Source: an uncultured Sneathia sp. (GTDB lineage Bacteria > Fusobacteriota > Fusobacteriia > Fusobacteriales > Leptotrichiaceae). Taken from it: DNA of 15,360 bases. The notes below the pieces were generated by a model. It had not been told where the DNA came from. It saw nothing but the letters and a program-made list of their open reading frames with translations, and searched no databases. The translations under genes were made by a program, and so were the position numbers. The stretch is from the NCBI GenBank assembly GCA_902494065.1, contig CABURZ010000026.1, positions 1 through 15,360 of the forward strand, read 5' to 3'. Of the stretch, positions 1 to 6,479 are shown in pieces (the stretch's first letter is position 1; the number at the start of each line of letters is the position of its first letter).

Positions 1-21
1 GGGGGGGGGGGGTGCTATAAT
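1..21 (+). promoter_or_regulatory. Promoter with poly-G tract in the -35/-10 spacer
   Basis: At least 12 consecutive G (1-12, possibly continuing beyond the window edge) run into TGC followed by a perfect TATAAT at 16-21, which is an extended -10 element. The G run occupies the region where the spacer to a -35 box would lie, so a change in its length would change promoter spacing. Such homopolymer switches are known upstream of adhesin genes in other Gram-negative bacteria. The -35 box is not in view. In a genome this AT-rich a 12-G run is not expected by chance. Transcription should start near position 28, leaving a short leader before the first gene. Confidence 0.65.
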
Positions 22-50
22 TTAATTCTAATAAAAATTTAGGAGGATAT

Positions 51-551
51 ATGAAAAAATATATATTATTAGGTTTAATATTATTTAATTTAATAGGTTA
101 TGCAAATAACTATAATGAAGCATTAAATAAAATTGAATCAATGGAATTAGTAGATTTAAATGCAATAGACTATAATTTTGCAGACTATTTTTTAATAAAT
201 TCAACATTAAATAGGAAGATTGCAAAAGAATTTTTAATAATATTACCGGATACAAGAATATTGGAGAAAAATTTAGGAAAAGTATCTAGTATGGGAGAAG
301 ATGTATTAGTATTTCTATTAGATAAAAAGAATGAAAAATTACCTAATAGAAGTATAAAAGAATTAAAGACATTAAAAACACCTAAAAATATAAGAATAAT
401 AACAATACATTTAGAAGATGAATATATAGATAAATTTATAGAAGATACAAAAGATGATACAGTATATTTTAGTAAATATTTTAAAAAAGCATTTTATAAT
501 AAATATAGAAAAGTGACAAGATTTAATTATTTGGAGGTTAACCATGAATAA
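51..551 (+). CDS. Unrecognised secreted or periplasmic protein, 166 aa
   Basis: I do not recognise the family. The start is supported by TAGGAGG a few bases upstream and a good promoter at 16-21. Residues 1-18 form a typical signal peptide (MKKY, then a hydrophobic stretch ending in GYA before NNYNEA), with no lipobox cysteine; the whole protein lacks cysteine. The mature part is about 148 residues, rich in Lys, Asp, Glu and Ile, predicted mixed alpha/beta, with no membrane segment. It is the first gene after the poly-G promoter. Its end overlaps the ATG at 544 that precedes the adhesin, and the adhesin's ribosome binding site (533-537) lies inside it, so the two are co-transcribed. By position it could be a periplasmic helper or surface partner of the adhesin; that is inference only. 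Confidence 0.7.
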   Translation: MKKYILLGLILFNLIGYANNYNEALNKIESMELVDLNAIDYNFADYFLINSTLNRKIAKEFLIILPDTRILEKNLGKVSSMGEDVLVFLLDKKNEKLPNRSIKELKTLKTPKNIRIITIHLEDEYIDKFIEDTKDDTVYFSKYFKKAFYNKYRKVTRFNYLEVNHE

Positions 552-573
552 AAAGATTAACTTGAAGAGATGA
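544..573 (+). other. Nine-codon leader frame or frameshifted adhesin start
   Basis: The best ribosome binding site here (GGAGG at 533-537) is six bases from an ATG at 544. That ATG opens a frame of only nine codons (MNKKINLKR) ending in TGA at 571-573, which overlaps the adhesin ATG at 570-572 as ATGA. Either this is a coupled leader peptide, or the adhesin originally began at 544 and lost one base. Adding one A in the GAAGAG just before 570 would give an uninterrupted MNKKINLKEMKRY start, which looks like the long basic n-regions of trimeric autotransporter signal peptides. Confidence 0.5.
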
Positions 574-2660
574 AACGGTATTTGAAGAGAAGTTTAAAGA
601 ATAGGGTTAGGATAACTACTAGTTTGGTTATGCTTTTTTTGATGAGTAATGGGATTACTAGGGCAGATTATATAGCTATTGATAATGGGAAGATATATAG
701 TGGAAGTCTTGGTAACTTTAATAACAAAAGAGGTGAACGAGATGCTGAATCAGTAGGATTAAATGCAAGAAAAATAGAAAATAAAGACACAGATAAAAAT
801 GAAATAGCAAGAGATAAAGTAGCTGAAGGTTCAGTTGCTATTGGATTTGGAGCTGAAACTAAAAATGAAAATTTTCAAGGTAAATATGCTGTTGCAATAG
901 GACATAATTCAACTGCGTTAGCTGAAAATAGTATAAGTATAGGTAAAGATTCATATACATTAGCATCTGGAAGTATAGCTATAGGTAAAGGTGCGATAGT
1001 TGAAAAAAATAGTAATGATTCAATAGCATTTGGTAAAGGAACTAAAACTGTTGGAAAAAATAACACAAATGTTGGTCAATTATCACAAGTAACAGGAGAA
1101 AAGAACCAAGTTGTAGGATATGCTAATAAGGTTAAAGGGGATCAAAACTTAGTATTTGGAAGTAATGTAACAATAGATGGTGTAAATAATGCAATAGTAT
1201 TTGGTAATGAATCTAAACCAATATCAGGTGCAGTGTCATTCGGTAATGCTACAACTACTAGACAATTAAAATATATTGCAGAAGGTACAGATGATACAGA
1301 TGCAGTCAATTTTAGACAATTAAGAAATTATGTAGGAAATGAATTAGGAAAAATAAAATTAAAACAAGGTAACGATGGAAAATCAGCATATGACGTATGG
1401 AAAGAATATAAGAAAAAACAAGGTGTAAATGATAGCGATTTAACAGAAGAAAAATACCTTGAATCAATTAAAGGTGCAAGAGGGGAAAAAGGAGAACAAT
1501 GAGAACCTGGAACACCAGGACAAAATGGAAAAGCAGGTAAAGATGGATTATCACAATATGACTGGTGGTTAAAAGAAAATGGTAAAACTGATAGTGATGA
1601 AACTAAGAAAGAATACCAAAAAGCTATAAAAGGTAAAAAAGGAGATCCTGGAACACCAGGAAAAGACGGAACTAATGGTAAATCAGCATATGAAGAATGG
1701 AAATCACAAAATGGTAATGGTAATAAAACGTATGATGAATTTCTTGAAAGCTTAAAAGGAAAAAATGGTACTAACGGTAAAAACGGTGCTAATGGACTAA
1801 GTGCTTATGAACTATGGTTAAAAGAAAATAATAAAAAAGATAATGCAGAATCTAAGAAAGAATACCAAAATTCAATAAAAGGTGCTAAAGGAGAGAAAGG
1901 TACTGATGGTACAAATGGAAAAGATGGGAAATCAGCCTTTGATATTTGGAAAGAATTACAAAAGAAAAATAATCCTAAAGTATCTGATAGCGAATTAACT
2001 GAAAATAATTTCCTAAATTCTTTGAAAGGCAAAGACGGAAAAGATGGCACTAATGGTACAAACACTGGATTAAGTGACAAAGATAAAAAAGAAATGAATA
2101 ATAAATTTACTGCCATAAATAAAACATTAGTTACACATACAACAGAAATTAAAGGTTTAACAGATAGAGTTGGAGCATTAGAAGAAAATGTAAAAGTGAT
2201 TGATAAGAAAGCAGATCTTGCTATAAATGGAATATCAAACGCAATAGCAATGGCGAACTTGCCACAAGTGTCAAGCTATGGTAAATATAAACACATGCTA
2301 ACGGCAGCCTATGGAAACTACGGAGGAGCCAATGCAGTGGCAATAGGCTTTAGTGGAACAACAGATAGTAGAAAACTAACATATAAGGTAAGCGGAGCAG
2401 TTAATACTAAAGGTAACCTTGCATTTGGATTAGGAGTAGGAGTAATGCTTGGAGAAACAAATGACTACAAAGAAAGAAAAGACACAAATTTAATGAAAAA
2501 AGAATTAGATGAAGCTAATAAGAAGATTGCTGATTATGAAGAAAAGCAAAAGAAATCTGATGAAAAAATTAAATCATTAGAACAAAAACAAAAAGTATCT
2601 GATGATAGAATGAAAGAATTAGAGAAAAAGCTAGAACTTTTATTAAAAAATAGAAAATAG
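570..2660 (+). pseudogene. Trimeric autotransporter adhesin (YadA-like) with in-frame TGA
   Basis: One continuous reading frame of about 696 residues is split by a single TGA at 1500-1502 (residue 311). Residues 1-32 are a basic extended signal peptide ending TRA. Residues about 85-215 are YadA head repeats (many AIG, SIG and AFG units). Residues about 218-252 are the neck, with ATTTRQLKYIA and DTDAVNFRQL. The stalk holds five SAY..W repeats (1377-2070) alternating with collagen-like Gly-X-Y runs, then a coiled coil. Residues about 553-631 are the YadA membrane anchor (AMANLPQ, YKVSGAVNTKGNLAFGLGVG). A charged coiled coil of about 60 residues follows the barrel. The stop falls exactly where the Gly-X-Y period requires Gly, so GGA probably became TGA. 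Upstream of the stop only 310 residues with no anchor can be made; the rest has no signal peptide. The 5' end may also be frameshifted. I call it a pseudogene or switched-off allele; readthrough or sequencing error remains possible. Confidence 0.8.
1377..2070 (+). repeat. Five SAY..W / collagen-like stalk repeats
   Basis: Five protein-level repeats begin at 1377, 1545, 1677, 1794 and 1926, 117 to 168 bases apart. Each has the pattern G-(K/L)-S-(A/Q)-(Y/F)-(D/E)-x-W, then about 15 to 20 polar residues, then a (Y/F)(x)2-(S/A)-(I/L)-K-G segment and a run of Gly-X-Y triplets such as GEPGTPGQNG and GTNGKNGANG. The units are diverged in DNA, so this is an old array rather than a fresh tandem duplication. 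SAYE.W-type units next to collagen triplets are known from bacterial surface and phage fibre proteins; here they form the stalk of a trimeric autotransporter. The in-frame stop lies in the first unit's collagen run. Confidence 0.75.
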
Positions 2661-2671
2661 TTAGGATAAAA

Positions 2672-2977
2672 ATGGCTAAATTAACAACAAGTGATAAAAT
2701 ACAACTATATATAAAAAGAGAAAATGGGCATACTTTAACTAATTTATGTAAAGAGTATAACATAGATAAATCTACTGTAAAATATTTAATAGCATTAATA
2801 AGAAGACATGGATATGAAATATTTAGTAAGAAAAAAGCTAAACGTTATTCAAATGAATTTAAAAAAGAAGCTATTAGTAGAGTTCGTGTTAATAAAGAGC
2901 CTATTAAATCGGTGGCAATTGATCTAGGCTTGTCATCAGGAGCAACACTTCGAAATTGGTTAAATAATCTAAATTAA
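2672..2977 (+). CDS. IS3/IS150-type transposase OrfA-like protein, 101 aa, without OrfB
   Basis: The protein carries two helix-turn-helix units: one around residues 20-48 (TLTNLCKEYNIDKSTVKYLI, then RRHGYE) and one around residues 77-99 (PIKSVAIDLGLSSG then TLRNWLNN), with YSNEFKKEAI between them. This is the layout of the DNA-binding OrfA subunit of IS150-group IS3 elements. Full OrfA proteins of this group are usually longer, about 150-175 residues, and are followed by a frameshifted OrfB integrase. Here the frame stops cleanly after the second helix-turn-helix and a terminator follows at once. No OrfB remnant or terminal inverted repeat is visible. A TTAGGAT sequence 5-11 bases upstream could serve as ribosome binding site. 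It starts 11 bases after the adhesin stop. It is either an IS remnant or a DNA-binding protein derived from one. Confidence 0.65.
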   Translation: MAKLTTSDKIQLYIKRENGHTLTNLCKEYNIDKSTVKYLIALIRRHGYEIFSKKKAKRYSNEFKKEAISRVRVNKEPIKSVAIDLGLSSGATLRNWLNNLN

Positions 2978-2981
2978 TTTA

Positions 2982-3009
2982 AGGGTGCAAAAATTTTGCA
3001 CTCTTTTTT
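2982..3009 (+). terminator. Rho-independent terminator before hrcA
   Basis: A nine-pair stem (2982-2990 with 2996-3004, one G-T pair) around AGGGTGCAA / TTGCACTCT has a five-base loop and is followed by a T run at 3004-3009. It separates the adhesin/OrfA unit from the heat-shock operon. Confidence 0.85.
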
Positions 3010-3020
3010 ATTGAAAAAGC

Positions 3021-3049
3021 TTGACATATTTAAAAATATGTTGTATCAT
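3021..3049 (+). promoter_or_regulatory. Sigma-70 promoter of the hrcA operon
   Basis: A perfect -35 TTGACA (3021-3026) and -10 TATCAT (3044-3049) are separated by 17 bases. The predicted start, near 3056, lies inside the CIRCE operator. Confidence 0.88.
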
Positions 3050-3053
3050 ACAA

Positions 3054-3080
3054 TTAGCACTAAAGGATAATGAGTGCTAG
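3054..3080 (+). promoter_or_regulatory. CIRCE operator (HrcA binding site)
   Basis: TTAGCACTA - nine bases - GAGTGCTAG, against the consensus TTAGCACTC-N9-GAGTGCTAA. Each half site has one mismatch at its last base, both from consensus and in symmetry with the other arm (the TAGCACT/AGTGCTA core is intact). It overlaps the predicted transcription start and lies just before hrcA, so HrcA should repress its own operon, with relief on heat shock. Confidence 0.92.
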
Positions 3081-3092
3081 TAGAGGTGTAAC

Positions 3093-4112
3093 ATGAATGA
3101 AAGAGAAAAACAAATCCTTTACACTATAATATCTCATTACATAAAAACGGGTGAGAGTGTAGGATCAAGAACAATTGAAAAAAAATATGACATTGGTGTT
3201 TCATCGGCGACTATAAGAAATGCTATGGCAGATCTTGAAGATAAGGGGTTTATATATAAAATGCATACCTCTTCAGGTAGAGTTCCTACTGAGCAAGGGT
3301 ATAAGATATATATAGATGATCTTATGGATGATATTCAAAATACAAGCTATAATGACATCAATTCATACGTTAAATTGAAAAGTAAACAAATTGGTTTGAT
3401 TTTAGAAAATGTGACAGATTTATTGTCAAAGATTTCAAAACAAATGGCAGTATCGCTAGAACCATCAGTTGAAAATCATAAAATTAGGAAATTAGAGCTT
3501 ATTCATATTAATGATAGAAGAGCATATGTAGTAGCTATAACAGATTTAGGTATAGTTAAAACTGCTAATTTAAATCTTTATCATATAACAAGTGAAAGTG
3601 TTTTAACTAAGGCTAGTAGCTATGTTAATAAATTAATAAAATCAAATAATTATAGCTATAGCTTACAAGATTTGGTAAATTTTTTACAAAATGTTGGTGA
3701 ATTAGATTCTGGATTTTCTGATAAAAATGATTCAAAATTATGTGTATCTAATGAATCAAATTTACTCTTATATGCTGATAATTTTATAGAAACTATAAAA
3801 TTTTTAGATGATAGGGAAAATTTGAAAAAAATTTTTAAGAATATTGCAGAAAATACAGAATATACTCCATATGAAGTTAATATTTTGTTTGGAAAAGATT
3901 TAGAAATTGAGTGTTTGCGTAATTGTGTAATAATATTTTCTATATATCAAGTAAATGATGAAAGAGGATTAATAGCAATAGTAGGTTCGCAAAGAATGAA
4001 TTATAGAGAAAATATACAGCTTATGAACTATGTTACAGATATATTAAAACAAGCAATAAGTAGTACAAATATATTGAAATTACCAAGAATAGGAGATGAA
4101 AATGGAAGATAA
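3093..4112 (+). CDS. hrcA: Heat-inducible transcription repressor HrcA
   Basis: HrcA is a dimeric repressor that binds CIRCE and needs GroEL-type chaperone activity to stay folded, so misfolded protein load derepresses the chaperone genes. At 339 residues it is of normal length. The N-terminal winged helix-turn-helix is clear (VGSRTIEKKY around residues 23-32; ATIRNAMADLED 39-50; SGRVPTEQGY 61-70), followed by the GAF-like central and C-terminal dimerisation parts. The start ATG follows AGAGGTG by four bases and lies 12 bases after the CIRCE element. It is the first gene of hrcA-grpE-dnaK-dnaJ; its last codons overlap the start of grpE, implying coupled translation. No defect seen. Confidence 0.96.
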   Translation: MNEREKQILYTIISHYIKTGESVGSRTIEKKYDIGVSSATIRNAMADLEDKGFIYKMHTSSGRVPTEQGYKIYIDDLMDDIQNTSYNDINSYVKLKSKQIGLILENVTDLLSKISKQMAVSLEPSVENHKIRKLELIHINDRRAYVVAITDLGIVKTANLNLYHITSESVLTKASSYVNKLIKSNNYSYSLQDLVNFLQNVGELDSGFSDKNDSKLCVSNESNLLLYADNFIETIKFLDDRENLKKIFKNIAENTEYTPYEVNILFGKDLEIECLRNCVIIFSIYQVNDERGLIAIVGSQRMNYRENIQLMNYVTDILKQAISSTNILKLPRIGDENGR

Positions 4113-4608
4113 AATTAAAGATAATGTTGCGAAGGAAAAATCTGAATTAGATATTTTAAACGAGAAAATAGAAAAATTAAATTCAGAAGTTAATGATTGG
4201 AAAAAAGCATATGCAATAAAATTAGCAGATTTTGAAAATTATAAAAAACGAATAGATAGAGATTTTAAAGAATTTGAAAAATATGCTTGCCAAGATTTAA
4301 TACTTACGCAATTATCAGAAATTGATACATTAGAAAAAGCAGTATTATCTACCGAGAATAATGATGCAACAAAGGGATTAATAGATGGAATTAATATGGT
4401 AATTAAAAATATGATGGATAAAATGAAAGATATGGGAGTTGAGGAAATAGTTAATGAAGGAATTTATGATCCATATCAACATCAAGCTATGCTAGTTGAA
4501 AATAATCCTGATGAAGAAGAAGGTAAGATATTACAAGTATTGCAAAAAGGATATAAATTAAAAGGAAAAGTTATAAGACCAAGTATGGTCAAGATAAATA
4601 AAAAATAG
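4102..4608 (+). CDS. grpE: Nucleotide exchange factor GrpE
   Basis: GrpE releases ADP from DnaK and so speeds the chaperone cycle; it acts as a cytoplasmic homodimer. The N-terminal part (about residues 5-85) is a long charged helix with the family signature ADFENYKKR, and the C-terminal part ends in the beta domain (GVEEIVNEGIYDPYQHQAML; VLQKGYKLKGKVIRPSMVKI). I prefer the ATG at 4102, six bases after AGGAG, because the in-frame ATG at 4096 directly touches that ribosome binding site. The gene overlaps the 3' end of hrcA by 11 bases and ends nine bases before dnaK. About 168 residues, normal for a short GrpE. Confidence 0.95.
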   Translation: MEDKIKDNVAKEKSELDILNEKIEKLNSEVNDWKKAYAIKLADFENYKKRIDRDFKEFEKYACQDLILTQLSEIDTLEKAVLSTENNDATKGLIDGINMVIKNMMDKMKDMGVEEIVNEGIYDPYQHQAMLVENNPDEEEGKILQVLQKGYKLKGKVIRPSMVKINKK

Positions 4609-4617
4609 GAGGAAATT

Positions 4618-6420
4618 ATGAAAGTTATAGGAATAGATTTAGGAACAACAAATTCATGTGTAGCCGTAATGGACGGTGGAACTTATACAATAATACCAAA
4701 TAGTGATGGAGAAAGAACAACTCCTTCAGTTGTAAATATTAAAGATAATGGAGAAGTAGTTGTAGGTACAATTGCAAAAAGACAAGCAATAACTCAACCA
4801 GATTCAACAGTAAGCTCAATTAAAACACATATGGGAGAAAATTACAAAGTAAATATACATGGTAAAGAATATACTCCACAAGAAATATCAGCTAAGATTT
4901 TACAAAAACTAAAAAAAGATGCTGAAAGCTATTTGGGAGAAGAAGTTAAAGAAGCAGTTATAACAGTACCAGCTTACTTTACAGATGCTCAAAGACAAGC
5001 AACAAAAGATGCAGGAGAAATAGCAGGATTAAAGGTTGAAAGAATAGTAAATGAACCAACAGCTGCTGCATTAGCATATGGTCTAGATAAACAAAAAAAT
5101 GAAAAAGTATTAGTATTTGACTTAGGTGGAGGTACATTTGACGTATCAGTTCTAGAAATAGGAGATGACGTAGTAGAAGTATTAGCAACTTCAGGAAATA
5201 ACCATTTAGGTGGAGATAATTTTGACAAAAAAGTAATTGATTGGTTAGCAGAAGAATTTAAAAAAGAAACAGGTATAGATTTAAGAAATGATAAGATGGC
5301 ATACCAAAGATTAAAAGATGCTGCAGAAGATGCTAAAAAGAAATTATCAACTACTCTTGAAACACAAATTTCATTACCATTTATAACTGTTGACGCTACA
5401 GGGCCTAAACATTTAGAAAAGAAATTAACAAGAGCAGGATTTAATGAAATAACAAAAGATTTAATTGAAATGACAAAAGGTCCAGTTCAAACAGCATTAA
5501 GAGATGCTAAATTAAATGCTAGTGATATTGATGAAATTTTACTAGTTGGAGGTTCAACAAGAATACCAGCTGTACAAGAATGGGTTAAATCATACTTCGG
5601 TAAAGAACCAAATAAAGGTATAAATCCAGATGAAGTTGTTGCAGCAGGGGCTGCTATACAAGCAGGTGTAATTAAGGGTGATGTAAAAGGAGTTCTTTTA
5701 TTAGACGTAACACCATTATCATTAGGTATAGAAACATTAGGTGGGGTATTTACAAAAATAATTGAAAAAAATACTACTATACCTACTAAAAAATCACAAG
5801 TATTCTCAACAGCTGCTGATAATCAAACAGAAGTTGGAATAGTTGTATATCAAGGAGAAAGAGCAAAAGCTATAGATAACCAAAAATTAGGAGAATTTTC
5901 ATTAGGTGGAATATTACCAGCACCTCGTGGAGTTCCTCAAATTGAAGTTACATTTGAAATTGACTCAAATGGTATAGTTCACGTATCAGCAAAAGATAAA
6001 GGAACAGGTAAGGAAAATTCAATAACAATTTCAGGTTCATCTAATTTATCTAAAGAAGATATAGAAAGAATGAAAAAAGAAGCTGAAGCTAATGCAGAAG
6101 AAGATAAGAAGTTCCAAGAATTAATTGAAGCAAGAAATATGGCTGATCAATTAATAATATCAACTGAAAAAATGTTAAAAGAACATGAAGCAAAATTACA
6201 AGGTAATGAAAAAGAAGAAATTGAAAAAGCTGTTGAAGAATTGAAGAAAGTTAAAGATTCTGATGATATAAATGAAATTAGAGCTAAAATAGATGAATTA
6301 TCAAAAGTTACTCAAGGATTTGCAACTAGAGTATATCAAGAAGCTGCAAAAGAAAATGCAACACCAAATAATGATGCTTCAAATAATCAAAATCCAGAAG
6401 AACCAGAAATAATTAATTAG
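4618..6420 (+). CDS. dnaK: Chaperone protein DnaK (Hsp70)
   Basis: ATP-dependent cytoplasmic Hsp70 that binds exposed hydrophobic peptides together with DnaJ and GrpE. All signatures are present: GIDLGTTNS (5-13), the VPAYFTDAQRQATKDAG segment, DLGGGTFDVS (168-177), the LVGGSTRIP motif, the LLDVTPLSLG linker near 362-370, the peptide-binding domain to about residue 500 and a helical lid. The length of 600 and the lack of the extra ATPase-domain segment found in proteobacterial DnaK match the Gram-positive / Fusobacteriota type. The C-terminal tail is rich in Asn, Pro and Glu and ends PEIIN rather than in an EEV-type motif. A strong AGGAGG lies just upstream. Third gene of the CIRCE operon. 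Confidence 0.98.
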   Translation: MKVIGIDLGTTNSCVAVMDGGTYTIIPNSDGERTTPSVVNIKDNGEVVVGTIAKRQAITQPDSTVSSIKTHMGENYKVNIHGKEYTPQEISAKILQKLKKDAESYLGEEVKEAVITVPAYFTDAQRQATKDAGEIAGLKVERIVNEPTAAALAYGLDKQKNEKVLVFDLGGGTFDVSVLEIGDDVVEVLATSGNNHLGGDNFDKKVIDWLAEEFKKETGIDLRNDKMAYQRLKDAAEDAKKKLSTTLETQISLPFITVDATGPKHLEKKLTRAGFNEITKDLIEMTKGPVQTALRDAKLNASDIDEILLVGGSTRIPAVQEWVKSYFGKEPNKGINPDEVVAAGAAIQAGVIKGDVKGVLLLDVTPLSLGIETLGGVFTKIIEKNTTIPTKKSQVFSTAADNQTEVGIVVYQGERAKAIDNQKLGEFSLGGILPAPRGVPQIEVTFEIDSNGIVHVSAKDKGTGKENSITISGSSNLSKEDIERMKKEAEANAEEDKKFQELIEARNMADQLIISTEKMLKEHEAKLQGNEKEEIEKAVEELKKVKDSDDINEIRAKIDELSKVTQGFATRVYQEAAKENATPNNDASNNQNPEEPEIIN

Positions 6421-6423
6421 TAT

Positions 6424-6452
6424 AGAAATGGGGAGAGACTTCTCCCATTTCT
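6424..6452 (+). other. dnaK-dnaJ intergenic hairpin without U-tract
   Basis: A 12-pair stem (AGAAATGGG-G-AGA with TCTCCCATTTCT, one bulged G) closes a GACT loop. It is followed by TAAGTTTATAT rather than a T run, so it is a poor intrinsic terminator. It more likely stabilises or processes the mRNA, or lets only part of the transcription continue, giving more DnaK than DnaJ. The effect is inferred; the hairpin is seen directly. Confidence 0.7.
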
Positions 6453-6479
6453 TAAGTTTATATTAAATTAGGAGAAAAA

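Noticed and set aside
1..12. Poly-G as a two-colour Illumina dark-cycle artefact at a contig end
   Set aside because: Such artefacts sit at read 3' ends, so at a left contig edge they should appear as poly-C on this strand. The tract also abuts a perfect extended -10. The true length may still be wrong.
1500..1502. TGA recoded as glycine (as in Gracilibacteria/SR1) or as tryptophan
   Set aside because: None of the conserved genes (dnaK, dnaJ, hrcA, ahpC and others) has an internal TGA; their Gly codons are GGN and Trp is TGG, and the small antitoxin gene ends in TGA. The stop is local to this gene.
1805..2116. Minus-strand open frame of about 100 codons opposite the adhesin stalk
   Set aside because: It is a mirror of the repetitive low-complexity stalk, with no ribosome binding site or promoter.
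2022..2660. Separate gene for the C-terminal part of the adhesin
   Set aside because: It is in the same frame as the upstream part, has no ribosome binding site or signal peptide, and begins inside a collagen-like run.
2982..3009. IS terminal inverted repeat at the GTGCAAAA hairpin
   Set aside because: No matching copy was seen near the other side of the OrfA gene, and the stem plus T run is explained by a terminator.
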